64,000 nt of DNA from Betaproteobacteria bacterium (GCA_009693435.1 SHXF01000002.1:62001-126000); one strand, 5' to 3'. Shown: positions 17,803 through 26,375, counted from the first letter of the stretch. Notes: generated by a model from the letters alone, not told the origin. Program-made: numbers and translations.

Positions 17803-18852
17803 CTATGCCCGCTGCGTCGCGGCTTCCTGTTCCAGCCGGCGGGCGACCATGCGCCGCGCCAGGTTCTGGCCCTTGTCGTTCAACAGATGCACCACGGGCC
17901 GGCCGGCATTCTTTTTCATGGTCTGGTGTACGGCCTCGATGGCGACCCGGTCCTGCTCGAAAATACCGCGGACCGTATCGACCAGTTTCTTCGAGAGTTC
18001 CCCGTCCTCGCGCACGAACTTGCGGGAGAACGCCCAGAAATACCAGGTCGAGTCTTCGCTTTCCGGCGTGATCGCGTTCAGGTTGCAGCCTTCCACGCCG
18101 GCGCTGCGCTTCCCCTGCGGAACGCCGGTGCCGGTGGGCGCGACTCCGACATCCAGGACCAGGTTCGCAGGCGGAGCGAAGTTGATGATCTGCCAGCGGT
18201 CGGCCGACACGTCGCGGCCCAGCTTGAGGTGGAGCATCTTCTTCCAGAACGGCGCCGGCTCGTGGTCGATCATGAGGCGCTGCACGGTTACGGTGTCCTC
18301 GCCGGAGGTCACTTCGATCGGATGCTCAACCACCGCCTGGTTGCCGAGACTGTCGCGGTGAATGTAGGTCTCGTGGGTGAGATCGAGCAGATTGTCGCTG
18401 ATCAGCTCGTAGTGTCCCTTGATATAGGTGGTGCCACCGCCCGAGGTCCAGTCCGGGTGATCGTTGCGTTCGAACATGTCCGGCACCAGCGCCGGGTCGG
18501 CGCGGTCCGCGTCGCCCGGCCATACCCAGATCCAGCCGTGCCGCTCCACCACCGGATAGGCGATGACCCGGGCGCCGGGGGGGATGAAGTCCTGCGCCGG
18601 CACCTCCACGCATAGTCCGGCGCCGTCGAAGCGCATGCCGTGATAGCCGCAGCGCACCGTGCTTTGCTCCATCCACCCCTGAGACAGCGGCAACTGGCGG
18701 TGGCAGCAACGGTCCTCCAGGGCCACTGCCCGACCCGCTGCATCGCGAAAAAACACCATTTCCTTGGCGCAGATGGTGCGCGCCAGCAGCTTGTCGGAAG
18801 CCACTTCCGCGGGCCATGCCGCAACGTACCAGGCATTGAGGATGAAGGGCAT
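17803..18852 (-). CDS. Rieske (2Fe-2S) oxygenase, vanillate O-demethylase oxygenase (VanA)-like
   Basis: 349 residues from ATG 18852, with AGGAGG 9 nt upstream. The N-terminus NAWYVAAWPAEV is characteristic of VanA/phthalate-oxygenase-type single-subunit oxygenases. The Rieske ligands are in CCHRQ and CGYHG; the mononuclear iron site is NLLDLTHETYIH. No vanB-type reductase is nearby. It is related to the protein at 32496 (shared NAWYVA start, THE/THL iron site, LNAITPE segment). Likely substrates are methoxylated or carboxylated aromatics. Confidence 0.9.
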   Translation of the reverse strand: MPFILNAWYVAAWPAEVASDKLLARTICAKEMVFFRDAAGRAVALEDRCCHRQLPLSQGWMEQSTVRCGYHGMRFDGAGLCVEVPAQDFIPPGARVIAYPVVERHGWIWVWPGDADRADPALVPDMFERNDHPDWTSGGGTTYIKGHYELISDNLLDLTHETYIHRDSLGNQAVVEHPIEVTSGEDTVTVQRLMIDHEPAPFWKKMLHLKLGRDVSADRWQIINFAPPANLVLDVGVAPTGTGVPQGKRSAGVEGCNLNAITPESEDSTWYFWAFSRKFVREDGELSKKLVDTVRGIFEQDRVAIEAVHQTMKKNAGRPVVHLLNDKGQNLARRMVARRLEQEAATQRA

Positions 18853-18945
18853 GTCGGTCGACCTCCTGTTGCAGTTGCGCGCGTTGCCGGTTTCGGCCCG
18901 CCGGCAGCGGCTGTCGATGCGTGCCGAGCGTGCTGCTTGTGACAA

Positions 18946-19312
18946 TTGCGTGCGTTTGCACGCAATTGAAGTGGATCATACAATGGGCGCTGCTGTCAAC
19001 GCGGCAACGACGCATGGGCATTCATCTCAGGAGGTACACTATCGGGTGTTCCGTAACAAGTGAAAAAACGATTTCATTCGTCCTGAGTCTGTCCAGGGAG
19101 AGTCGCCGTTCGTCTCGATCCGTTCAAAGAAAATTCGCCGTTCGCCCTGAGCTTGTCGAAGGGCAGCCGGGCTTCGACAGGCTCAGCCCGAACGGTGTCA
19201 TGTATATTGAAAAGGTCTATAGCCCGGGTTCGAGGCGCTCTTCACCGATGTTCGAGCCCGCTGCCAGTCCGCCGTTCCAGTCCGCTGTTCCAGTTTTTGG
19301 GGAGAGAGTGAA
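18946..19312. other. Intergenic leader with inverted repeat pair
   Basis: The stretch between the divergent Rieske gene and the second Liv-type binding protein has no supported gene. It contains copies of the CTTCGACAGGCTCAG-type repeat described separately at 19138-19195. A strong ribosome site (GGGGAGAG) lies just before the ATG at 19313. Confidence 0.6.
19138..19195. repeat. Head-to-head pair of CTTCGACAGGCTCAG-type repeats forming a long hairpin
   Basis: The left arm 19138-19161 (CCGTTCGCCCTGAGCTTGTC plus GAAG) and the right arm 19172-19195 are inverted repeats that match at 22 of 24 positions, with a 10-bp loop. The same motif is found in direct tandem at 55751-55925. A third, degraded copy (GTCCTGAGTCTGTCC) lies near 19080. 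Confidence 0.8.
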
Positions 19313-20479
19313 ATGAAAAAAGCGATAGCAGCATTGATTGCCGGCTGCAGCCTTGCGCTGCCGGTCACGGCGGCCGACCGGGTCAAGGTCGGTTTTATCA
19401 GCACGCTTTCCGGACCGGCAGGCGCAATAGGCGCCGATGTCCGCGATGGATTTAACTTGCTGATCAAGATGAACGCCGGCAAGCTGGGCGGACTGCCCGC
19501 TGAAGTCAGCGTCACCGATGACGGCGTCAATCCCGAGACCGGCAAGCAGGCGGTCGAGCGCATGCTGAAGCGCGACCGGGTCGATTTCATGACAGGCATC
19601 GTGTTCTCGGCAGTGCTCTTGCCGGTGCTACCGGCCATCCTGGAATCGAAGACCTTTTATCTCAGTCCCAACACCGGCCCCGAGGACTACGCCGGCGCCA
19701 AATGCAATCCGTACTTCTTCGCCGTCGCCTGGCAGAACGAGGATCTCGCCGCCGCGATGGGCACGTTCGTCAACGAAAAGGGATTCAAGAACCTGCAACT
19801 GATCGCGCCGAATTACCCGGGCGGGCGCGAAACCCTGAACGGCTTCAAGCGCACTTTCAAAGGCAAGTACACCGAGACCTATACCAAGCTCGGCCAGCTC
19901 GATTACGCCGCCGAACTCGCCGAGATGCGCGCCGGCAAGCCGGACGCGTTGTTCATGTTCCTGCCGGGCGGGATGGGCATCAACTTCATCAAGCAGTTTG
20001 TCGCAGGCGGCCTGTCGAAGGATGTCCAGCTGTTCGTCCCGGGTTACTCGGCGGACGAGGACTCGATCAAGCCGCTGGGGGAGACCCTGCTTGGCACCTT
20101 CAATACCAGCCAGTGGGCGCACGACCTGGACAATGCGGCCAACCGTAAATTCGTCGAGGCCTTCCAGAAGGAACACAAGCGCCTGCCGACGATGTACGCG
20201 GCCCAGGGTTACGACACGGCGCAGTCGCTGGATGCGGCGATACGCGACGTGAAGGGCAAGATCGAAGACAAGGCGGCGCTGCGCAAGGCGCTGGAGGCGG
20301 CCCGTTTTGCTTCAGTGCGCGGCAATTTCAAATTCAACAAGAACCATTACCCGATCCACGACATCTACATGCGCGTGGTAGGCAAGGACGCGCAAGGGCG
20401 TATCACCAACCGCACCATAGGGACGGTGGTGAAGAATTTTGCGGATCCGTTTGTCACGTCATGCAAGATGCCCGTTTGA
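19313..20479 (+). CDS. ABC transporter substrate-binding protein, LivK type (copy 2)
   Basis: 388 residues with the signal peptide MKKAIAALIAGCSLALPVTA. It is very similar to copy 1 along its whole length (shared VKVGFISTLSGPAG, FLPGGMGINFIKQF, TSQWAHDLDNA and the ending FADPFVTSCKMP). It has a good ribosome site and is a stand-alone gene with no permease beside it. The convergent Rieske beta gene lies 168 bp downstream, separated by a REP-like element. It probably binds a different but related ligand and shares the Liv permease encoded at 27.4-31 kb; this is inferred. Confidence 0.9.
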   Translation: MKKAIAALIAGCSLALPVTAADRVKVGFISTLSGPAGAIGADVRDGFNLLIKMNAGKLGGLPAEVSVTDDGVNPETGKQAVERMLKRDRVDFMTGIVFSAVLLPVLPAILESKTFYLSPNTGPEDYAGAKCNPYFFAVAWQNEDLAAAMGTFVNEKGFKNLQLIAPNYPGGRETLNGFKRTFKGKYTETYTKLGQLDYAAELAEMRAGKPDALFMFLPGGMGINFIKQFVAGGLSKDVQLFVPGYSADEDSIKPLGETLLGTFNTSQWAHDLDNAANRKFVEAFQKEHKRLPTMYAAQGYDTAQSLDAAIRDVKGKIEDKAALRKALEAARFASVRGNFKFNKNHYPIHDIYMRVVGKDAQGRITNRTIGTVVKNFADPFVTSCKMPV

Positions 20480-20562
20480 GTATTTGACTACTGGGGCTCA
20501 GTGGTGGCCGGTGCTCTGCGAAACGGAGTGCTTGCTTCGCTTGGCGGGGTACCGGGTTATAT

Positions 20563-20644
20563 CAAAGGCCCGCTTTGCGGGCCGTAAGGCCTGCGGGGTC
20601 GCATCCCCGCCGCATCCGCGGCGGGGCCCCTGCTCCGCCCTCCG
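20563..20644. repeat. REP-like intergenic element, copy B
   Basis: Two nested hairpins: AAAGGCCCGCTTTGCGGGCC, then GGGGTCGCATCCCC followed by GCCGC-N5-GCGGC and GGGCCCCTGCTCCGCCCT. It lies between convergent genes and repeats almost exactly at 23147-23225. Confidence 0.8.
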
Positions 20645-20647
20645 GCC

Positions 20648-21259
20648 TTACACCCAAATCTGCAACACATATTCGTAGGCGGCCTGGGCGTTGAACATGT
20701 CGACGCGCTGCAGGTGGATCCGGTAACCATCGGCGGACTTGACCAGGTGGTGACGATAGGTTCCGCCGAAATGCCGCAGATCGTCGCGGCGCAGTTCCAT
20801 CATGTGGAAGCGCGAGGTGACGTGCACCTCGCCGTTCGCTTCGACACTTTCTATTTCGACATTCGACACCACGTGGTTGGTGGCCCATTCGGCCGCCTGT
20901 GACCAGGCGCGCGGGTGCTGCAGGCGCTTCATGCGCACCGTCATCAGGTCAGGGTCTTCGATGAAGATGGCCGGCTGGCCTTCCCAGGTGGTGTAGTGCG
21001 GCGCGGGCGGCATCCAGTAGAGGCCGTCTTCGGCGAACAGATCGATGTAATCCTGCCAGCGCTTGTTGTCGAGCATGCCTGACTGGCGATACAGGAACTG
21101 TTCGATGTCGCGCTGCAGTTCGAAGGCGACCTGCGGAGCGACCTGCGGGGCGACCTGCGGGGTGACCCGCGCGTGTGTGCTATCGGCGCGATGCGCCGGC
21201 TCACGCGGCGTGCGGGTCGCCATCGCACGCACATCCGATTCGGTCGTCTGATTCGCCAT
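20648..21259 (-). CDS. Rieske oxygenase beta subunit (tandem pair 1)
   Basis: 203 residues from ATG 21259; a GTG at 21265 overlapping the alpha stop is an alternative. The conserved domain starts near residue 50 (RDIEQFLYRQSGMLDNKRW) and ends YEYVLQIWV. In front of it sits a low-complexity N-terminal segment with PQVAPQVAPQVA encoded by 12-bp tandem repeats. It is paralogous to the beta subunit at 23231 and has the same FGGTYRHHLVKSADGYRI-type C-terminus. It forms the structural half of an alpha3beta3-type oxygenase. Confidence 0.9.
   Translation of the reverse strand: MANQTTESDVRAMATRTPREPAHRADSTHARVTPQVAPQVAPQVAFELQRDIEQFLYRQSGMLDNKRWQDYIDLFAEDGLYWMPPAPHYTTWEGQPAIFIEDPDLMTVRMKRLQHPRAWSQAAEWATNHVVSNVEIESVEANGEVHVTSRFHMMELRRDDLRHFGGTYRHHLVKSADGYRIHLQRVDMFNAQAAYEYVLQIWV
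21127..21168. repeat. 12-bp in-frame tandem repeat inside a Rieske beta gene
   Basis: The unit GCGACCTGCGGG (with small variants) is repeated 3-4 times and encodes repeated VAPQ on the minus strand near the N-terminus of the beta subunit. Confidence 0.75.
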
Positions 21260-21261
21260 GA

Positions 21262-22578
21262 TCACGCCTGCGCAGACATGTATTTTTTCCAGGCGCGGAA
21301 CTGGTTGCGCAGCGGCGCTTCGGACAGGCCCTCGCGGGTCTGGATGACATCGCCCCGGATTTCGTCCTGCCCGTAATTGCGGTGAAACGACAGCCAGTCG
21401 ATGCCTTCTGCCTTCAGGCCGCGCTGCACCCGGTTCCAGTTTTCCAGGTCATCGGCGTTCACCATGGTGGCCGGCGAATTCACCAGGTTGTAATACCAGA
21501 GCGAGCGACGGTAAATCGCCTCAGGCGCGCCTTTCAGCCGGAAGTGCCAGATCTCGGACAGCGTCTTGTCGCAGGAAATCGGGCGCAGCGCGCGCAACTG
21601 CTGCAGCGGTGATTGCACCGACAGCACCGGGTAATAAATCACGTGATGGATGTTGACCGAAAGGATCTCTTCCTTGCGTTTCTCGCCGACCGCTTTGGCG
21701 AGCAGGCGTTCGTGCTCCAGCGAGTCGGGATCCTTGGGGCGCAGCGCCATATAGCCTCCCAGCACCGAATGCCCTTGCGGGTAGTTTGCCGTCTGCAGCA
21801 GTTCGTTCCAGCGCTGCGTCGGCCAGGTGAACGCCGAGAGCATGTGGTACTGCATCGGGCGTTCGCCGCGCTTCCTGAAAATCTCGTCTTCGACTTCCAG
21901 CGCCGCCCGGCCGGTCGACTCGTGGGTCACCATCGGATGCGATACGTCGAGCTGGTTTTCCAGGAACAGTTTCCAGTTCGATTGCTGCATGACGCGGTAA
22001 CAGTTCGGCACGACTTCGACTTCGCCCTCGGGCGAGCGGTCGCACATGTCGTCGAATCCGGTTTTCGCCTGTCCCAGCCAGTCAAGCAGCGAGGGGCCGT
22101 CACCGGCGAGACTGGCGAAGACGAAGCCGCGGTAGGACGCCATGCGTGGCGCGTGCGCCATGCTGAACTGCGGGTCCGCCAGGCTGAGACGCGTGCCGTC
22201 GTAGCCTTTCAGGTGCGGAATCGAATCCAGCCGGCCGTCGAGGTCGAAGCGCCAGCCGTGATACGAGCACGCGAACGCGTTCTCGGCATGGCCATGCAGG
22301 CTCGCGCACAGCTTGATGCCGCGGTGCGGGCAGCGGTTGTAGAACACATGCACCTTGTTCTTCGCGTCGCGCACCAGCACCATGGGCTGGCGGCCGATGT
22401 CGAAGGTCCAGTAATCGCCGGGCTTGGGCACCTGCGATTCGTGCCCCGCATACACCCAGGTTTTCTCGAAGATGTTTTTCAGCTCGAGTTCGAAGACCCC
22501 GGGATCGGTGTAGCAGAGGCGGTGGACGCGATCCGGTTCGACCAGCTGGTCGGGGGTGGGAATGCGCTGGTGCGCCAT
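21262..22578 (-). CDS. Rieske oxygenase alpha subunit (tandem pair 1)
   Basis: 438 residues from ATG 22578 (GGAG ribosome site). The Rieske site is CPHRG and CSYHGW; the mononuclear iron ligands lie in ENQLDVSHPMVTHEST. The N-terminal IPTPDQLVEPDRVHRLCYTD is shared with the alpha subunit at 23917, and the two are tandem paralogues. Its stop is coupled to the beta gene. A RidA gene sits just upstream on the same strand (104 bp), so ridA-alpha-beta may form one operon. No redox partner is present. Confidence 0.92.
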   Translation of the reverse strand: MAHQRIPTPDQLVEPDRVHRLCYTDPGVFELELKNIFEKTWVYAGHESQVPKPGDYWTFDIGRQPMVLVRDAKNKVHVFYNRCPHRGIKLCASLHGHAENAFACSYHGWRFDLDGRLDSIPHLKGYDGTRLSLADPQFSMAHAPRMASYRGFVFASLAGDGPSLLDWLGQAKTGFDDMCDRSPEGEVEVVPNCYRVMQQSNWKLFLENQLDVSHPMVTHESTGRAALEVEDEIFRKRGERPMQYHMLSAFTWPTQRWNELLQTANYPQGHSVLGGYMALRPKDPDSLEHERLLAKAVGEKRKEEILSVNIHHVIYYPVLSVQSPLQQLRALRPISCDKTLSEIWHFRLKGAPEAIYRRSLWYYNLVNSPATMVNADDLENWNRVQRGLKAEGIDWLSFHRNYGQDEIRGDVIQTREGLSEAPLRNQFRAWKKYMSAQA

Positions 22579-22682
22579 GGGCGGCTCCTTCGAATCAGCG
22601 GGTACTGTCTCGACGCGACTACGGACGACAACGGGTGGCGCACCTGGCGAGGAGCGTGCGCTGCTCGCCAAGCGCCACCCGG

Positions 22683-23030
22683 CTACTTGACCGCGATTAC
22701 CGCGATCTCGACGAACATCTGCGGATTGGCGAGCTGTGCCGAAATGCAGGCGCGCGCCGGCAGGTTGGCGGGATCGACCCAGGCAATCCAGGCCTCGTTC
22801 ATCTCGTCGCGATAACGAATGTCGGGAACCCAGATGGTTGCCGAGACGATTTTCGACTTGTGGCTGCCCGCAGCAGCGAGTAGCGCGTCGATCTTGGCTA
22901 AAACCTCTGCCGTCTGCGCTTTGACCGAGGCCGGCAGTGTGTCGGGGGTGGTGCCGGCGACATAGACCATGCCGTTCGCCTCGACTGCGCCGGAAAGGAT
23001 TTTTGAGGGTTTATGACGGACGATGCTCAT
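22683..23030 (-). CDS. RidA/YjgF-family protein
   Basis: 115 residues, the usual size for RidA enamine/imine deaminases. It has the family end RACISAQLANPQMFVEIAVI with the conserved arginine that binds carboxylates, and the central AEVLAKIDALLAAAGSHKS helix. RidA proteins clear reactive enamines; relatives in aromatic clusters deaminate 2-aminomuconate. Its position between two Rieske alpha/beta pairs suggests handling of an amino-substituted ring product, which is an inference. It starts with ATG 23030 after GGAG-like sequence. Confidence 0.87.
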   Translation of the reverse strand: MSIVRHKPSKILSGAVEANGMVYVAGTTPDTLPASVKAQTAEVLAKIDALLAAAGSHKSKIVSATIWVPDIRYRDEMNEAWIAWVDPANLPARACISAQLANPQMFVEIAVIAVK

Positions 23031-23146
23031 GTGGTTCTCCTTGGGTAATTGGACAATTATCGGTGAGGCGGGTGATTCGGGTAGCTGGGGTTTGTCTTGG
23101 AGCGGAGCGGGGGCGTGCTCCGCTTGGCGGAGTGCCGAGGGATATC

Positions 23147-23225
23147 AAAGGCCCGCTTTGCGGGCCGTAAGGCCTTCGGGGTCGCATCCCCGCCGCCTCC
23201 GCGGCGGGGCCCCTGCTCCGCCCTC
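23147..23225. repeat. REP-like intergenic element, copy C
   Basis: It matches copy B almost base for base, with AAAGGCCCGCTTTGCGGGCC and then GGGGTCGCATCCCC and GGGCCCCTGCTCCGCCCT. It sits at the 3' end of the second beta gene, just as copy B sits at the 3' end of the first. Confidence 0.8.
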
Positions 23226-23230
23226 TTGCC

Positions 23231-23914
23231 TTACACCCATATCTGCAACACATACTCGTAGGCTGCTTGTACGTTGAACATGTCGACGCGTTGCACCTTG
23301 ATGCGATAGCCGTCCTTTGTTTTTGTCAGGTGGTGACGATAGGTGCCGCCGAAATGGCGCAGATCGTCGCGGCGCATTTCCATCATGTGAAAGCGCGAGC
23401 GCACGTGCAGGTCGCCATTGGCCGCGGTCTGTTCCATGACGACGTTCGACACCACGTGGTTGGTCCCCCATTCGGCCTGCTGCGACCAGGCATTGGCGTG
23501 GGTGACGCGCTTTTGCCGGACCGTCATCATATCCTTGTCCTCGATGAATATGGCCGGCATGCCTTCCCAGTGCGTGTGTTCGGGCAGCGAGGGCATCCAG
23601 TAGACGCCGTCGTCGGCGAACAGGTCGAGATAGGCCTGCCACTGCTTGCCATCGAGCAATTCGGACTGGCGATAGAGGAATTGTTCCACCTCGCGCTGCA
23701 CGTCCTGCGCGCGCCTGTCCATCGCTTGCTTCGCCGAGGTTCGCTTGGTCACGGATCTATTTGTCGCGAGCCGCTTCGCCACGGCTCGCTTCGCCGCCGG
23801 TCGCTTCGCCGCCGGTCGCTTCGCCGCCGATCGTATCGCCGCCGGTCGTTTCGCCGCCGGTCGCTTCGCCGCTGATCGTTTTACCCCCGGTCGCTTTGCT
23901 TTCCTGGTTGCCAT
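23231..23914 (-). CDS. Rieske oxygenase beta subunit with a Lys/Ala/Arg/Pro-rich repeat tail (tandem pair 2)
   Basis: 227 residues. Residues about 72-227 are an ordinary beta subunit (EVEQFLYRQSELLDGKQW ... YEYVLQIWV). Residues 1-66 are a histone-H1-like low-complexity tail with repeated AAKRP, encoded by roughly 15-bp tandem repeats. The long form is favoured because ATG 23914 has a GGAG site 9 nt upstream and follows the alpha stop by only 2 bp; the next in-frame ATG is at 23722, after the tail. The tail is strongly basic and might bind nucleic acid or anionic surfaces, or be a tolerated repeat expansion. Confidence 0.87.
   Translation of the reverse strand: MATRKAKRPGVKRSAAKRPAAKRPAAIRSAAKRPAAKRPAAKRAVAKRLATNRSVTKRTSAKQAMDRRAQDVQREVEQFLYRQSELLDGKQWQAYLDLFADDGVYWMPSLPEHTHWEGMPAIFIEDKDMMTVRQKRVTHANAWSQQAEWGTNHVVSNVVMEQTAANGDLHVRSRFHMMEMRRDDLRHFGGTYRHHLTKTKDGYRIKVQRVDMFNVQAAYEYVLQIWV
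23771..23885. repeat. 15-bp in-frame tandem repeats encoding AAKRP units
   Basis: The unit TCGCCGCCGGTCGCT, with point variants such as GATCGTA and CGGTCGTT, is repeated about seven times. Read on the minus strand it encodes the basic N-terminal tail of the beta subunit. Confidence 0.8.
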
Positions 23915-23916
23915 GC

Positions 23917-25248
23917 TTACTTCTCCGCCGTCATGAATTTCCGCCAGGCACGGAACTGCGCTCGCATCGGCGCTTCCGAGCAGCCGTTGGTCGAGCGGAT
24001 GACCGAGCCGTCATCCTTGTCGCGGCCATAGTCGCGGTGAAAGCTCACCCAGTCGCCGCCGTCCGATGAGAGGCCCCACTGTCCGCGCTGCCAGTTCTCC
24101 AGGTCGTCCGCGTTGACCATGGTCGCCGGCGAATTGACGAGGTTGAAGTACCACAGCGCGCGGCGGTAGATCGCCTCGGGCGCGCCGACGAGCCGGAAAT
24201 GCCAGATCTCGGAGAGGGTGCGGTTCGCCGCCTGCGGGCGCAGCACGCGCAACTGCTGCAGCGGCGACTGGATCGATACGCCGGGATAGAGCAGGCAGTG
24301 GTGGATGTTGCGCGACAGAAACTCTTCCTTCTTCTTCGCCCCGTAGGCCTTCTCCATCATGGCTTCGTGTTCGAGCGTGTCGGCATCGGTCGGGCGCAGT
24401 CCCATGTAGCCGGTGAGGACGGTGTGGCCGTAGGGATAGCCGATGGTCTCCAGCAGGTCCCACTTGTCGAAGGGCGTGGTGAACGCGGAGAGCATGTGAT
24501 AGTGCAGCGGCGTCTCGCCGGTTTCGCGCACGATCTTGCGCTCGACTTCGGCGGCTGCCTGGCCGGTCGACTTGTGCGTGGAGGACGGGTGCACCGCGTC
24601 GATCTGGTTCTCCATGAAAAACTTCCAGTTGGAACGCTGCACCACGCGGTTGCACGGGAACACCACTTCCACCTTGCCGACCGGCGAGCGGTCGCACATG
24701 TCGTCGATGGCGACCTTCGCCTCGCCCATCCATTCGAGCAGGGACGGGCCCTCTGGTGACAGCTTGGCGAAAATGAAGCCGCGATACGAATCGCTGCTGG
24801 CCGCCTTTTTCATGTGGAAGGCCGGATCGTCCTTGCTGAATCCGGTCTCGCGATAGCCTTTCTCCAGCGGCACCGACTCCAGCGTGCCGTCGTGGTGGTA
24901 GTGCCACGAATGATAGGGGCAGGTTAGGCCGTCGGGCGAATGGCCGTGGCGGCTGCCGCACACCTGCACGCCGCGATGCGGGCAGCGGTTGTAGAGCACC
25001 GTAATTTCGCCCTCCTTCGATGCCTTGGTGGGCTCGCCGCGCACCATCACCATCGGCTGGCGACCGATCTGGAACGTCCAGTAGTCGCCTGCTTTCGGAA
25101 TCTGCGATTCGTGTCCGCAGTACTGCCAGGTCTTTTCGAAAATGTTCTTGATCTCGAGATCGAATATGTCGGGATCGGAATAACACAGCCGATGGACCCG
25201 GTCGACCTCGACCAGCTTTTCAACATTGGGAATTCGCTCGTGCAGCAC
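23917..25248 (-). CDS. Rieske oxygenase alpha subunit (tandem pair 2)
   Basis: 443 residues from GTG 25248, chosen because AGGAGG stands 7 nt upstream. The Rieske site is CPHRG and CPYHSW (Ser replaces the usual Gly after the last His); the iron site is ENQIDAVHPSSTHKST. It is paralogous to the alpha subunit at 21262 over its whole length. It is divergent from a LysR gene with 176 bp between them, so it is probably LysR-controlled. The order alpha-beta-ridA-alpha-beta on one strand suggests one large regulon or operon. Confidence 0.92.
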   Translation of the reverse strand: MLHERIPNVEKLVEVDRVHRLCYSDPDIFDLEIKNIFEKTWQYCGHESQIPKAGDYWTFQIGRQPMVMVRGEPTKASKEGEITVLYNRCPHRGVQVCGSRHGHSPDGLTCPYHSWHYHHDGTLESVPLEKGYRETGFSKDDPAFHMKKAASSDSYRGFIFAKLSPEGPSLLEWMGEAKVAIDDMCDRSPVGKVEVVFPCNRVVQRSNWKFFMENQIDAVHPSSTHKSTGQAAAEVERKIVRETGETPLHYHMLSAFTTPFDKWDLLETIGYPYGHTVLTGYMGLRPTDADTLEHEAMMEKAYGAKKKEEFLSRNIHHCLLYPGVSIQSPLQQLRVLRPQAANRTLSEIWHFRLVGAPEAIYRRALWYFNLVNSPATMVNADDLENWQRGQWGLSSDGGDWVSFHRDYGRDKDDGSVIRSTNGCSEAPMRAQFRAWRKFMTAEK

Positions 25249-25354
25249 CGGGACCTCCTCGACGTGGCGGTGAATACAGGGCGCGGAACGCGCCGCCAGC
25301 CGAAAAAGATACCCCCCTCAATCATACTAATCAACAACGCCAACGACATTTTCA

Positions 25355-25369
25355 ATAACTTCCAGTTAT
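25355..25369. promoter_or_regulatory. Candidate LysR-type regulator box
   Basis: ATAACTTCCAGTTAT is a perfect 5-bp dyad around a 5-bp centre and contains the T-N11-A pattern of LysR recognition sites. It lies 56 bp upstream of the LysR start and 107 bp upstream of the divergent Rieske alpha start. Function is inferred from position and symmetry only. Confidence 0.5.
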
Positions 25370-25424
25370 GGACAGATCCGCCGTGGCACTCTAGGCTTCA
25401 CTCTGGACAACATCGGGGAAGACC

Positions 25425-26375
25425 ATGGACCTGCGCCAGATAAGGCAGTTTCTTGCTGCGGTAAAGCACGGCAACCTTACCCTGGCCGCGGCGGAACTCA
25501 ACGTGTCCCAGCCGGCCTTGTCCAAGAGCATCAAGCTCCTCGAGCAGAGTCTGGGCGTGAAATTGCTGGAGCGCGGCCGCTTCGGCGTCAGCCCGACGGC
25601 CTTCGGCGTGGCGTTGGCCGGCCACGGCAAAGTGATCAATGCGGAAATCCGCCATGCCGAGTCGGAAATCGAGGCGCTGCGCGGCGCACGCCGCGGGCAC
25701 GTGCTGATGGGCTGCGGGCCCACCGAAGCGACGCGGCTCCTGCCGCTCGCGGCGACCCGGCTGCTCAAGTCCAATCCGGCGCTGGAACTGTCGGTGATCG
25801 ACGGACTGAACGAAACACTGATGCCGCTGGTGCGCCAGGGCGAGATCGACTTCGCCCTGTCATCGGTCCCGGTCACGTCTTCCGATCCCGATCTGATCCA
25901 CGACAGCCTGTTTACCGAGACAGCCTGCGTGGTGGCGCGCGCCGGGCATCCGCTCACGCGCCGGCGCGCATCCGGTCCGATGCTGCGGCCAAACGAGCTG
26001 GCTGGATTTCCCTGGATCCTCGCGCGCCGGCACGAACTGGAGCGGCGCGCGCTGGACGAAGTGTTTACCGTCGCGGGACTGGCGCCGCCCGAAGCGGCTA
26101 TCGAAACGACCTCCACGGTGCTGATGAAAGCGGCGGTACTGCTCTCCGATTTCCTGACGTTCCTGCCGCGCGAACTGATGTACTGGGAGGAGCGGGTCGG
26201 TCAGCTGGTGGTGCTCAACGTGAGCGCGCCGAGCTGGACGCGCTCGGTGGGCATCACCCGCCGGCGCCGCGGCGCGCTGTCTCCCGCGAGCCGCGCGCTG
26301 GTCGAGGCGCTGACCGCTGCCAGCGCCGAACTTGCGGCCCGGCCGGTGGTGCGGCGGCGTGGCGCCGACGCGTGA
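25425..26375 (+). CDS. LysR-family transcriptional regulator
   Basis: 316 residues. The N-terminal winged helix is MDLRQIRQFLAAVKHGNLTL, then AELNVSQPALSKSIKLLEQ; the rest is the periplasmic-binding-like effector domain (PLAATRLLKSNPALELSVID). Divergent transcription from the Rieske alpha/beta operon, with a T-N11-A box between, makes it the probable activator of that operon in response to a pathway compound. Length and domain order are normal. Confidence 0.92.
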   Translation: MDLRQIRQFLAAVKHGNLTLAAAELNVSQPALSKSIKLLEQSLGVKLLERGRFGVSPTAFGVALAGHGKVINAEIRHAESEIEALRGARRGHVLMGCGPTEATRLLPLAATRLLKSNPALELSVIDGLNETLMPLVRQGEIDFALSSVPVTSSDPDLIHDSLFTETACVVARAGHPLTRRRASGPMLRPNELAGFPWILARRHELERRALDEVFTVAGLAPPEAAIETTSTVLMKAAVLLSDFLTFLPRELMYWEERVGQLVVLNVSAPSWTRSVGITRRRRGALSPASRALVEALTAASAELAARPVVRRRGADA

